64,000 nucleotides of DNA from Schaalia sp. HMT-172 (GTDB taxonomy: Bacteria; Actinomycetota; Actinomycetes; Actinomycetales; Actinomycetaceae), in contig NZ_CP130058.1 of NCBI RefSeq assembly GCF_030644365.1, forward strand, positions 992,001-1,056,000, given 5' to 3'. Positions within the stretch are counted from its first letter, which is position 1. Every line of letters begins with the position of its first letter. Under the pieces are notes generated by a model. That model searched no databases. It was not told the DNA's origin and saw only the letters and a program-made list of their open reading frames with translations. A program made the translations under genes and the position numbers. This document shows positions 24,946 through 35,501 of the stretch, piece after piece.

Positions 24946-27051
24946 TCAGTAGCCCTTGGTTCCGTCGTAGGCGCAGGAATCGTCGGGGACGAAGCCGGCG
25001 TCGAGGATACCGACCAGGTTCTGGATCTGCTCTTCCTTGGAGCGGCCCAGGCCCTGCGGGGTGATCGTGTTCGTCAGCGAGATGCCGTCGAGCGCGTCGT
25101 TGTAGTCCAGCTTGCCGACCGACAGCATGGAGGCGACCATGCCGTGCGTGTCGATGCCGTTCTCGGGGTTCGCGCCGGGGGCGAAGGGGGTGCCCTTCTC
25201 GTGGCCCGACGGGAAGGAACCGGTGGCCTTGCCGTAGACGACGTTGGAGGTGATCGTCAGGACCGACTGGGTCGGGATCGCGTCGCGGTACATGGGGAGC
25301 GCGCGGATCTTGTCCATGACGGTGTGGACGACGGTCGCGGCGATGTCGTCGGCGCGGTCATCGTCGTTGCCGTAGGTCGGGAAGTCGCCCTCGGTGCGGT
25401 AGTCGACGACCAGGCCGGTCTCGTCGCGGATCGGGTAGACCTTCGCGTACTTGATGGCGGCCAGCGAATCGGCGACGATGGACAGGCCGGCGATGCCGCA
25501 GCCCATGGTGCGAACGATCTCGGCGTCGTGCAGCGCCATCTCGATGGCCTCGTAAGCGTAGCGATCGTGGCAGTAGTGGATGATGTTGAGGGCCTCGACG
25601 TAGGTGCCAACGACCCAGTCCAGCATCTCCTCGTAGCGCTTCCACACGTCGTCGAAGTCGAGGGGGCCGTCGCCCTGGACGGGTTCGTAGCCCTCCATGA
25701 CCTGCTTGCCGCTCATCTCGTCGCGGCCGCCGTTGATGGCGTAGAGCAGGGCCTTGGCGGCGTTCACGCGGGCGCCGAAGAACTGCATCTGCTTGCCGAC
25801 GCGCATGGGGGACACGCAGCACGCGATGGCGGCGTCGTCGCCCCAGTGGGCGCGGATCTGCGGATCGGACTCGTACTGAATCGACGAGGTCTCGATCGAG
25901 ATACGGGCGCAGAACTCCTTGTAGCCGCGGGGCAGGTTCTCGTCCCAGAAGATGGTGATGTTCGGCTCGGGGGCCGGGCCGAGGTTCACCAGAGTCTGGA
26001 GCAGACGGAACGAGGTCTTGGTGACCAGCGTGCGGCCGTCGTCGCCGAAGCCGGCGTCGGACCAGGTTGCCCAGTAGGGATCGCCCGAGAAGATCTGGTC
26101 GTAGGCGATGGTGCGCAGGAATCGGGTGATGCGCAGCTTGATGACCAGGGCGTCGATGATCTCCTGCGCGCCCGACTCATCGAGCGTGCCGTTCTTCAGG
26201 TCGCGCTCGAAGTAGCAGTCGAAGAAGCCGGAGAGGCGGCCGATCGACATGGCGGCGCCGTCCTGAGACTTCACGGAGGCCAGGTAGCCGAAGTAGGTCC
26301 ACTGCACGGCCTCGTGCGCGTTGGTGGCCGGGCCGGAGATGTCGTAGCCGTAGGAGGCGGCCAGGTTCTTCAGCTTCTTCAGGGCCTTGATCTGCTCGGA
26401 GTGCTCCTCGCGGTAGCGCGCCCAGTGCTCGGAGAAGGGCTGGTCGGCGTAGCGATCCTTGTCCTTCTGCTTCTCGGCGATGAGGTGATCAACACCGTAG
26501 AGGGCCACGCGGCGGTAGTCACCGATGATGCGGCCACGGCCGTAGGCATCCGGCAGGCCGGTGATGATGTGGGAGGAGCGGGCGGCGCGAATACGCGGGG
26601 TGTAGATGTCGAAGACCGCGTCGTTGTGGGTCTTGCGGTACTGGGTGAAGATCTTCTTCACCTCGGGGTTGTATTCCTTGCCGGCCTCGTGGATGGCGGT
26701 CTCGACCATGCGCCAGCCGCCGTTGGGCATCATTGCGCGCTTGAGCGGAGCGTCGGTCTGGAGGCCGACGATCACGTTGTCGTCCTCGCAGATGTAACCG
26801 GGCTTGAAGGCGTCGATGTCGGCCGGGGTGTCGGTGTCAACGTCGAGGATGCGCACCTTGCGCTCTTCGGAGAGGTACTTTTCCTCGAGGGTGTTCCAGA
26901 CCCGCATGGTCTTTTCAGTGGGGCCAGCCAGGAACGAGGCGTCGCCCTCATACGGGGTGTAGTTCAGCTGGATGAAGTCGCGGACGTCGATCTCATCGCA
27001 CCAGTTACCCTTGACAAAACCTTCCCAGGCTTTCTGGTCTGCTGTCGTCAT
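24946..27051 (-). CDS. pflB: Pyruvate formate-lyase core lacking the C-terminal glycyl-radical domain
   Basis: 701 residues; full-length bacterial enzymes are about 750-760. The N-terminus (TTADQKAWEGFVKGNW) and the barrel are normal, and the catalytic pair Cys-Cys is in AIACCVSPMRVGKQMQ near residue 410. SVLTITSNVVYGKATGSFP, TPFAPGANPENG and LTNTITPQGLG follow as usual. The chain then ends at DSCAYDGTKGY, just where the linker to the radical domain should begin. RVSGYAV is absent here and is found on the next gene. The enzyme converts pyruvate and CoA to acetyl-CoA and formate under anaerobic conditions. A TAA/TAG-type sequencing error is unlikely because 123 bases, a hairpin and a fresh ribosome binding site separate the two parts. 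Confidence 0.94.
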   Translation of the reverse strand: MTTADQKAWEGFVKGNWCDEIDVRDFIQLNYTPYEGDASFLAGPTEKTMRVWNTLEEKYLSEERKVRILDVDTDTPADIDAFKPGYICEDDNVIVGLQTDAPLKRAMMPNGGWRMVETAIHEAGKEYNPEVKKIFTQYRKTHNDAVFDIYTPRIRAARSSHIITGLPDAYGRGRIIGDYRRVALYGVDHLIAEKQKDKDRYADQPFSEHWARYREEHSEQIKALKKLKNLAASYGYDISGPATNAHEAVQWTYFGYLASVKSQDGAAMSIGRLSGFFDCYFERDLKNGTLDESGAQEIIDALVIKLRITRFLRTIAYDQIFSGDPYWATWSDAGFGDDGRTLVTKTSFRLLQTLVNLGPAPEPNITIFWDENLPRGYKEFCARISIETSSIQYESDPQIRAHWGDDAAIACCVSPMRVGKQMQFFGARVNAAKALLYAINGGRDEMSGKQVMEGYEPVQGDGPLDFDDVWKRYEEMLDWVVGTYVEALNIIHYCHDRYAYEAIEMALHDAEIVRTMGCGIAGLSIVADSLAAIKYAKVYPIRDETGLVVDYRTEGDFPTYGNDDDRADDIAATVVHTVMDKIRALPMYRDAIPTQSVLTITSNVVYGKATGSFPSGHEKGTPFAPGANPENGIDTHGMVASMLSVGKLDYNDALDGISLTNTITPQGLGRSKEEQIQNLVGILDAGFVPDDSCAYDGTKGY

Positions 27052-27286
27052 TCTTCCTCTTCTCGGATTTTCCGTTTCCCTGTGGGGACGGTCGTTGGGA
27101 GCATCGCTCCGTCAGTGCGCCGGATTCCGGCGCTTGGGTCTATTGTCCTACGGTCGATGGCGACCAGACAACCTGTTTCGCCCATCGATCTATGTTCTGT
27201 GTCTCAGGGGTGTGAGTCGAAAGTCTCTCGCGCTGCAATTATAGGACGAAGGTCCCCGTTAGGGAAGGGGGGCCTTTGACCACCTA

Positions 27287-27300
27287 CACTGGTACCAGTG
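27287..27300. promoter_or_regulatory. 14-bp perfect palindrome upstream of hom
   Basis: CACTGGTACCAGTG, a perfect palindrome 26 bases before the hom start codon, immediately downstream of TTTGACC. Its position suits an operator or a repressor site in the hom promoter region. The regulator is unknown. Confidence 0.5.
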
Positions 27301-27326
27301 CCCGTTTCACGAAGGAGATAATCCCT

Positions 27327-28634
27327 ATGTCCGCACCCCGTCCGGTCCTCGCAGTTGGCGTTCTTGGCGCTGGAACCGTCGGTAGCCAGGTCATTCGCAT
27401 CCTGCAGTCCAGCCGCGAGGATTTCGCCGCCCGCTCCGGTGCACAGATGGAGGTCCGCCGAGTCCTTGTCCGCAATGTGGATGCCCCGCGCGACTCCCCG
27501 ATCGACCGCGAGCTGCTGACGACCGACCCCGCCGAGGCCATTGACGGGATGGACCTCGTCGTCGAGTTGATCGGCGGCATCGAGCCGGCGCGCACGTTCG
27601 TGTTGCGCGCCCTCACCCAGGGCATCTCGGTCGTGACGGGCAACAAGGCCCTGCTCGCCGCGCACGGCCCGGAGCTGTACGAGGCTGCCGCCTCCAACGA
27701 CGCCGACCTCTACTACGAGGCTGCCGTCGCCGGCGCCGTGCCCGTCGTGTACGGCCTGCGCGAGTCCCTCGCGGGTGACCGCGTGACGACGGTGATGGGC
27801 ATTGTCAACGGTACGACGAACTTCATCCTGGATGCGATGAGCTCCAAGGGACTGAGCTACGAGGGCGCCCTTAAGCAGGCGCAGGACCTGGGTTTTGCCG
27901 AGGCCGATCCGACGGCCGACGTCGAGGGACTGGACGCCGCCGCCAAGTGTTCCATCCTGGCCTCGCTCGCCTTCCACACCCGCGTGGGAATCGACGACGT
28001 CGCGGTCGAGGGCATCTCCAACATCACCAAGGAGGACATGGAAGAGGCCGCTCGCGTGGGCCACACCATCAAGCTCCTGGCCATTGCCGAGCGCCGCATC
28101 GGCGAGGATGGCCGCGAGGGCGTCGCGATGCGCGTCCACCCCGCCCAGGTGCCCTCGGATCACCCGCTGGCGTCCGTCGACGGCGCCTTCAACGCCATCC
28201 TCGTCGAGGGTGAGAATGCCGGGCGCCTCATGTTCTACGGGCAGGGAGCGGGCGGCGCCCCCACGGCCTCGGCCGTCCTGTCCGACCTCGTGGCCGCCGC
28301 GCACCACCGCGCCTTCGGCGGGCACGCGCCGCGCGAATCCGTCTACGCGCACCTGCCGATCCTCGACCCCGGCTCGACCCACACGCGCTACCAGATCCGT
28401 CTCCAGGTGGAAGACCGCCTGGGCGTCCTGTCCGACGTCGCCGGCATCTTCGCCCGCCACGGAGTGTCGATTCAGTCCGTGCATCAGCGCAACGATCAGG
28501 TGCCCGGCGCCTGCGTCATCGTCGTGACCAGCCACCGGGCTCGCGAGGCAGACCTGCGTGCCGTTGCCCGTGCACTCGCCGTCTCCGACGCGGTGCGCGA
28601 GGTGACCTCCACGATCCGCGTTGAGGGTGAGTGA
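27327..28634 (+). CDS. hom: Homoserine dehydrogenase with ACT domain
   Basis: 435 residues. The NAD(P)-binding start is VGVLGAGTVGSQVIRIL. The catalytic domain has SVVTGNKALLA and GIVNGTTNFILDAM, and FAEADPTADVEGLDAAAK is the homoserine dehydrogenase signature. A C-terminal ACT domain (about residues 350-430; LQVEDRLGVLSDVAGIFARHG) suggests feedback by threonine. It reduces aspartate semialdehyde to homoserine. The ATG at 27327 has GAAGGAGA upstream. thrB follows with one base between stop and start. thrC and lysC are not in this window's neighbourhood. Confidence 0.95.
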   Translation: MSAPRPVLAVGVLGAGTVGSQVIRILQSSREDFAARSGAQMEVRRVLVRNVDAPRDSPIDRELLTTDPAEAIDGMDLVVELIGGIEPARTFVLRALTQGISVVTGNKALLAAHGPELYEAAASNDADLYYEAAVAGAVPVVYGLRESLAGDRVTTVMGIVNGTTNFILDAMSSKGLSYEGALKQAQDLGFAEADPTADVEGLDAAAKCSILASLAFHTRVGIDDVAVEGISNITKEDMEEAARVGHTIKLLAIAERRIGEDGREGVAMRVHPAQVPSDHPLASVDGAFNAILVEGENAGRLMFYGQGAGGAPTASAVLSDLVAAAHHRAFGGHAPRESVYAHLPILDPGSTHTRYQIRLQVEDRLGVLSDVAGIFARHGVSIQSVHQRNDQVPGACVIVVTSHRAREADLRAVARALAVSDAVREVTSTIRVEGE

Positions 28635-28635
28635 C

Positions 28636-29586
28636 GTGCGCGTTCATGACGATTTCGTCGCCGTCAAGGTTCCCGCGACGAGCGCGAACCTTGGCCCCGG
28701 CTTCGACTGCATGGGACTGGCCCTCGACCTGTGGGACGAGGTCTCCGTTCACGCCACGACGGGCCCGACCTGCGTCGTTGTCGAGGGCGAGGGCGCCGGC
28801 GACGTGGAGCAGGGCGAGGACAACCTCGTCGTGCGCGCCTTGCGCCTGGCGCTGGACCGAGCAGGCGCGCCCCAGGTGGGGGTGCGCATGCGCTGCACGA
28901 ACCGCATCCCTCATTCGCGAGGCCTGGGCTCCTCCGCCAGCGCGATCGTCGCGGGCGTGACGCTCGCCCGCGCGCTCATCGGCGATGCCGACGTGCTCGG
29001 ACGCCAGGAGATTCTCGAGATCGGCTCGCAGATGGAAGGCCACCCCGACAACGTCGCGCCCGCCGTCTTCGGTGGTGCAACGGTCGCCTGGATGAACGAG
29101 GAGACCGAGGAGGTTGGTGCGCTGCGGTTGAGCCCGCCCGAAGGCATCGAACCGGTCGTCTTCATTCCCGACTTCGAGCTGCGCACGGCCACGGCCCGTG
29201 CCGCCCTGCCGCGCACTGTTGCTCACGTGGACGCGCGCTTTAACGTTGCCCGCGCCGCCTCGCTTGCGGCCCTCCTGTCGGGACAGGCCCGGGCCAGCGG
29301 GGGAGCGGACCTGCATACGCTGCTCATGGAGGCCACCCGCGACCGCCTCCACCAGGAGCAGCGACGCGGCGCCATGGAGCCCTCCCTCGCGCTGGTCGAT
29401 TGGCTGCGCGGCGCGGGATACGCGGCCGTCGTCTCGGGCGCCGGCCCCACTGTCATGTCGCTCGAGCCCGTGGGCGCGGACATCCGCCACGAAGCCGCGC
29501 GTTCCGGGTGGCGCGTCCTGCCGCTCGGCGTCGCTGCGTCGGGTGTGCAGATCACCCGCGGCTCCCTCGCGAAGGTCGAGTTCTGA
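28636..29586 (+). CDS. thrB: Homoserine kinase (GHMP family)
   Basis: 316 residues. PATSANLGPGFDCMGLALD is the GHMP N-terminal motif, and PHSRGLGSSASAIVAGV is the ATP-binding glycine/serine loop. SGAGPTVMSL is the third conserved block. It phosphorylates homoserine for threonine synthesis. The GTG at 28636 follows GAGGGTGAG in the end of hom; in-frame GTG 28627 and TTG 28621 are alternatives. Confidence 0.94.
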   Translation: MRVHDDFVAVKVPATSANLGPGFDCMGLALDLWDEVSVHATTGPTCVVVEGEGAGDVEQGEDNLVVRALRLALDRAGAPQVGVRMRCTNRIPHSRGLGSSASAIVAGVTLARALIGDADVLGRQEILEIGSQMEGHPDNVAPAVFGGATVAWMNEETEEVGALRLSPPEGIEPVVFIPDFELRTATARAALPRTVAHVDARFNVARAASLAALLSGQARASGGADLHTLLMEATRDRLHQEQRRGAMEPSLALVDWLRGAGYAAVVSGAGPTVMSLEPVGADIRHEAARSGWRVLPLGVAASGVQITRGSLAKVEF

Positions 29587-29805
29587 ACAGCCTGCGAGCT
29601 GTGAGTTTCTGCGCAAGCACCGCCAGTCGCGCCGTCTGATCGGCAGCGGGCTGGTGGTCTTGCTATATTTTCCCCAGGTCCGAGTCGACTGCTCGCCTCC
29701 GACCGTTGCGATGCGCCTTCCATGCGCATCTCCCTTATCAAGCTTTTTCGTGTGCTTGAGCAATTCACCCGCCCGATATGGGCGCATTCCAGTAAGGATC
29801 CCTTC

Positions 29806-31491
<1,686 letters not shown>

Positions 31492-31505
31492 TCGGCGGGT
31501 GAGAA

Positions 31506-31544
31506 CGGGGCGAGTGGCGAGAGCCGCTCGCCCCGCTTTCTTTT
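31506..31544 (+). terminator. Intrinsic terminator after rho
   Basis: CGGGGCGAGTGGC pairs with GCCGCTCGCCCCG (12 of 13 positions) around GAGA, followed by the T-rich tail CTTTCTTTT. It lies 15 bases after the rho stop. Confidence 0.88.
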
Positions 31545-31598
31545 CGGTGCACGCCTACATACCGGACAACTGATGAGGGCCTGTGTCAGACTTGGGGC

Positions 31599-32774
31599 AT
31601 GGTGAACGCGACACCGAATGTGGTCAATGCGCAGGCGACACAGGAAGCCTCGCGCCGGTCCTGGAGTACTGTGCGCGGATTTCTGCGCCTCGTTCTTGGT
31701 CTCCTTCTCGTACTGCCGGCCCCCCTTCAGCTGGGAATCGCCTTCTATGATCGGGCCTTTCATGGGGTCGGGGATGGGCTGAGCTGGCCGAATTGGACCG
31801 GCTGGGTCATGGCGCTGTGCGGAATCGGCGTGCTGTGGCGCGGCGCCGGTCTACGGCGCTCGGGGCGTCAGAAAATGGTGGAGATCGCCGAGAAATGGGC
31901 GGCCTTGGAGGGCCAGCGGGCAGAGGTTGAGCGCGTGTTTTCCACGCTCGTCGGTGCCGGGCACTACGAGATTGGACTGACGGCACGTCACAAGTGTGCC
32001 CGAGCCGAACGCGACAGGGTTGGTGCACGGATCGCCGAGCATAAGTCGCCGGATTTCTTCGCGTCGCTGAGCGAGGCGTCGGGCGGCGCGGAGTATGAGA
32101 TCCTCGCGCGGATGGAACGCCTGGCGGACGCGGATACCGCGATCATGGCGGCGCGCGACTTTTTCGCCTGTGCGCCCGGCTGGTGCGACGTGTGGAAGAC
32201 TGAGATCGGCCCGATCATCGAAGACCTGGACATACTCGACGACGTCGCAGACACCCTCGAAAGTGTCAACACGGAGCCGGGTATTCTGGCGGAGATTGAG
32301 GCCTTCAGGGAGCAGGTGGGAGACCGCAAGGACGCGGTGAGAGACCTCGGGACACGCCTTGAGGGCGGGCAGATCGCTCCCGATCAGGCCCTTGAAGAAC
32401 TCGACCGGATGACCAACGAGGCGCGAGCGCGCACCGCCGAGCTCATCGAAGCGACTCTCGCCACCGATGCCTCGTCGCGCGGACGGCAACGCTACACGCG
32501 ATGGAAGAACGCGGGCATCAGGCTCACCGCGGCGAACGCGGAGTACGACGCAGCCTATTGGAGCCAGGACGCGGACACTGACATCGAGTACAACCCGGCG
32601 GCCACGATCCGACTAACTGCAAACTCCGCAGGCGTTGACCTGGAAGGACTGCCAGCTCCGGCAACCGGTGTCCTGACGGCTGGTGGCTCGTCCGTCTACC
32701 TGCTGCCCATGTATCTCGATCAATATCTGAGCGACGACGTGGACGAGGCAGGCGGCGGCTCCTCATCGGACTGA
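31599..32774 (+). CDS. Tandem paralog 1: two-helix membrane protein of unknown function
   Basis: 391 residues. A short N-terminal tail precedes helix 1 (FLRLVLGLLLVLPAPLQL, near residue 28), a short loop, and helix 2 (WTGWVMALCGIGVLWRG, near residue 66). A long helical cytosolic region then contains FACAPGWCDVWKTEIGPIIED, and the C-terminus carries YNPAATIRLTANSAGVDLEG and an acidic Ser/Gly tail. The same plan recurs in the next two genes. A CAGACT -10-like box ends exactly six bases before the ATG, as in both paralogs, suggesting leaderless mRNA. I do not recognise a function; resemblance to Actinomyces DUF5129-type proteins is possible. Confidence 0.8.
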   Translation: MVNATPNVVNAQATQEASRRSWSTVRGFLRLVLGLLLVLPAPLQLGIAFYDRAFHGVGDGLSWPNWTGWVMALCGIGVLWRGAGLRRSGRQKMVEIAEKWAALEGQRAEVERVFSTLVGAGHYEIGLTARHKCARAERDRVGARIAEHKSPDFFASLSEASGGAEYEILARMERLADADTAIMAARDFFACAPGWCDVWKTEIGPIIEDLDILDDVADTLESVNTEPGILAEIEAFREQVGDRKDAVRDLGTRLEGGQIAPDQALEELDRMTNEARARTAELIEATLATDASSRGRQRYTRWKNAGIRLTAANAEYDAAYWSQDADTDIEYNPAATIRLTANSAGVDLEGLPAPATGVLTAGGSSVYLLPMYLDQYLSDDVDEAGGGSSSD

Positions 32775-32865
32775 GCGAGAGACAGGGGCCGCTCGTCCCG
32801 TCTTCCTGTCTCGAAACCAACTGCGCCGCCAAGCATGATCCTGACCGTCGTGTCAGAGTGAATGT

Positions 32866-34533
32866 ATGACATCTTCTACGAACGATGCAACGAACACCGG
32901 TCCTGAGGGGCGCGCCTCCCGGATCACGAGCCTCAGCGCGCGCGGTCTTCTGCGCGTCGTGGTGGGGGCGCTCCTGCTCCTGGTGACGCCTGCGTGGTTC
33001 GCAGTGTCGTACTACGAATACAGTAAGCCGACGGCGCAGGCGTCCAACCTGATCGCGCCCGTCGTGGAAATTCAGGACGAGACCCATAGCTTTCAGAGCG
33101 TCGACGGCCGCCCCCTGAGCGTTGTCCTCGAGGGGATCGGCTTCCTGCGGCCCACCCACCTCGTCGTCCTGTCCACCGACAACTTGACCGACGACAACTT
33201 GGACGAGGCAACACTCAAGTACGCACGCGCGAAACACCCGGAGTGGATTGCGCGCAATGGCTACAAATGGGCCGACGGCTATTTCATTCTCGCGGTCTCT
33301 CCCACGCACCGACAGGTTGGCACCTACTTCGGTGAGGACATCGCCCCGGTCCTGTCGATCCAGGAGAGCATTCAGAATGCGGCGAAGGACGATTTCCGCA
33401 ACGGGCGTTGGAGCCAGGGAGTGGTTGCCGCGGTCACTGAGGCGGCAGCTGTTATGCCCAATGCGGAGGGCATGAGCCTTGAGAATCACGTGCAGTGGCC
33501 CGGATGGAAGGGATGGGTTGCTACCCTCGGCGGAATCGGGATTCTCGCGCGCGGGCAGAGCCTGCGGCGCAAGGCTCAGCGAAACGCGCAGAAGGTTGCT
33601 GACGAATGGGAAGCTCTGGAGCGTCGCCGCGGTGATGTCGAGCGCGCATTTGTGGCGCTGCTCGATGCTGGTCACTACACGACGGGGTTGTCCGCGCGCT
33701 ACGAGTGTGCGCGAGCCGAATACGAGCGGGTGCGTGCCCGAATCGCCGAGGCGCAAACGACGAGCCCTCTCGGAATGCTGAGTGCGCGAGCCTCGGACGA
33801 GACGGATCTGATTCTTGAGGACCTGCGTGCGTTGGCGGACGCAGACCACGCAATCTTGGCTGCGGGCGACTTTTTCGCATTGGCGCCCGGCTGGCGCACC
33901 GTGTGGGACAACGAAGTTGGCCCGGTCTTCGAAGATCTGCTGGCTGTCGACAACGTCGGGGTGAAGGTACGTAACCGCGTCAAGAATCCGCAGGTGCACG
34001 GAGCAACGACCTCGCTGTTCGATTGGACCAACGCGCAACGCGAGCTGCTCATCGACCTCGGAGATCGCCTCGAACGCGCGGAACTAACCCCGGTTCAGGC
34101 TCTCGAAGAACTCGACCGGATCGCGAACGAGTGCCGCTCACGCCTGGCCGACGTGGTGACAACGGCGCTGGCGGCCGACACGACGGCGGAAGGCAGGCAA
34201 CGTTACGCCAGGTGGCAGAGCCCGCCGTCTGAAGTTGTGGATGCAAGCGAGATGTTCTACCACGGCTCGTACCTCAGCAAGGGAGAGACTTACGAATATA
34301 ACCCCGCTTCGACGATTCGACTGACCGCGAACTCTGCCGGAGTCAATCTGGGCGCATACCAGGCCAACACATCGGGTTATTTTGAGGACTACAACAGCTA
34401 CATTTACGTGCGACCGCTGTACTTCGATGATTACGTGACCTATGACACCAGTACCTCGTCGAGTACATCCAGCGCAGATTACGGTTCGTCCTCGGGTGGC
34501 TTCTCAGGATCAGGCTCGTCCTCGTCCTTCTGA
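32866..34533 (+). CDS. Tandem paralog 2: membrane protein with TPM-like domain between its two helices
   Basis: 555 residues. Helix 1 is near residue 28 (LLRVVVGALLLLVTPAWFA) and helix 2 near 211 (WKGWVATLGGIGILARG). Between them lie about 160 residues absent from paralogs 1 and 3. That insert has HLVVLSTDNLTDDNLDEATL, WADGYFILAVSPTHRQVG and FGEDIAPVLS, a pattern like the TPM (YgcG-type) domain, likely outside the cell. After helix 2 the cytosolic helical region (FALAPGWRTVWDNEVGPVFED), YNPASTIRLTANSAGVNLG and a long Ser/Gly/Thr tail follow. CAGAGT ends six bases before the ATG. Function unknown. Confidence 0.8.
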   Translation: MTSSTNDATNTGPEGRASRITSLSARGLLRVVVGALLLLVTPAWFAVSYYEYSKPTAQASNLIAPVVEIQDETHSFQSVDGRPLSVVLEGIGFLRPTHLVVLSTDNLTDDNLDEATLKYARAKHPEWIARNGYKWADGYFILAVSPTHRQVGTYFGEDIAPVLSIQESIQNAAKDDFRNGRWSQGVVAAVTEAAAVMPNAEGMSLENHVQWPGWKGWVATLGGIGILARGQSLRRKAQRNAQKVADEWEALERRRGDVERAFVALLDAGHYTTGLSARYECARAEYERVRARIAEAQTTSPLGMLSARASDETDLILEDLRALADADHAILAAGDFFALAPGWRTVWDNEVGPVFEDLLAVDNVGVKVRNRVKNPQVHGATTSLFDWTNAQRELLIDLGDRLERAELTPVQALEELDRIANECRSRLADVVTTALAADTTAEGRQRYARWQSPPSEVVDASEMFYHGSYLSKGETYEYNPASTIRLTANSAGVNLGAYQANTSGYFEDYNSYIYVRPLYFDDYVTYDTSTSSSTSSADYGSSSGGFSGSGSSSSF

Positions 34534-34584
34534 GACGTGGAGCGATACCCGGCAATTGAGTGCTATCCGTGCTAGAGTGGAGCC

Positions 34585-35480
34585 ATGACATCGCTAGCCG
34601 TCGACGCGCTCAATCAAGGCCCCGAACGCCCGAACACATCGTGGCGCAGCCTGCGTGGTGTCCTGCGCATCGTGGCCGGCCTGCTCCTGTTCCTCGTGAC
34701 TCCCGCGTGGTTTGCCGTGACGTCCGCCGTCGATGTCCCGCAGAGTCTCGTGTGGCCCACCTGGTATGCGTGGGCCACCTCGTTCATGGGGATCGTCGTC
34801 TGGGCGCGGGGCTGGATGTTGCGACGCCTGGCGCGCGACAACATACAGCGTGCGGCCGAGGAATGGGAAGGGCTTGAGAAGCGTCACCTCGAGGTCGAGC
34901 GCGCCTTCTGCCCACTCCTTGGGGCCGGGCGCTACGACCGAGGCCTGAGCGCGCGCCTCGAGGCCGCTCGGGCCGAGCGCGACAGTCTGCGCGCTCGTAT
35001 CGCTGCGGAGGCTTCGATTCCGTTCCTCGCTTCGATGAGCGCCGCGACGGCTCGGGAAACGGAGACGATCGTGGGGGATTTCCACGGCCTGATGGACGCG
35101 CACGTCGCGTTGATGGCCGCGTGCGATCTCTTCGCGCTGGCTCCTGCCTGGCGCGCGGTGTGGGACAACGAGCTGGGTCCGGTGTACGAGGACCTGACCG
35201 TCGTCGAGACCCTCACGGAGAGCGTCCAACGGCGAAGCCGCGAGCCGTCGGTCCTGAGCATGGCGGCGTCCCTCACGGCGTGGCTCAACGAGCAGCGCCT
35301 GGCCGCGAACGACCTGGGGGCGAGTCTTGAGCGTGCGCAGATGGATCCCGCCGAGGCGTTGACGCAGCTCGACCGGATCGCCGATGAGGCCAGGGTGCGC
35401 CTGGTGCGCCTCATCGAGACGGCTCTCGGCGCCGACACGTCCATGATTGGGAAGAAGCGTTACAAGCGCTGGAGGAATGC
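34585..35480 (+). pseudogene. Tandem paralog 3, 5' part, interrupted by the mobile element
   Basis: The first 298 codons and two bases of the third family member. Helix 1 (LRIVAGLLLFLVTPAWFA), helix 2 (YAWATSFMGIVVWARG) and the cytosolic region (FALAPAWRAVWDNELGPVYED) are all present. The reading frame runs into the element at 35481 and stops at 35493. Joining base 35480 to base 48360 restores one frame: RWRNA then GEKLRANETRYLGAY. It aligns position for position with RWKNA-GIRLTAANAEYDAAY of paralog 1. The rebuilt protein would be 398 residues, close to paralog 1 (391). A TAGAGT box ends six bases before the ATG, so the truncated 302-residue protein may still be made without its C-terminal domain. 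Confidence 0.88.
35478..35480. other. Left element-host junction (attL core TGC)
   Basis: Host sequence GGAGGAATGC ends here and element sequence TCATGTACGG begins. TGC recurs at 48357-48359, where host sequence resumes as GCGGGGGAGAAG. The bases flanking TGC differ on the two sides (AA left, GG right), so the crossover of the serine recombinase lies within TGC. Joining there keeps the host frame. Confidence 0.75.
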
Positions 35481-35501
35481 TCATGTACGGTAAGGAAGCA
35501 A
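35481..35501. repeat. Left terminal inverted repeat of the element
   Basis: The 21 bases after the left junction (starting TCATGTACGGTAAGG) match the reverse complement of 48328-48348 at 16 of 21 positions, with the last eight bases GAAGCAA-type identical. The right copy lies eight bases inside the right junction. They may be recombinase binding arms of the attachment site. Confidence 0.5.

Noticed and set aside
24898-27279. A 793-codon plus-strand frame opposite pflB
   Set aside because: Antisense to a clear lyase gene; composition is Val/Asp/Gly-rich, typical of a shadow frame.
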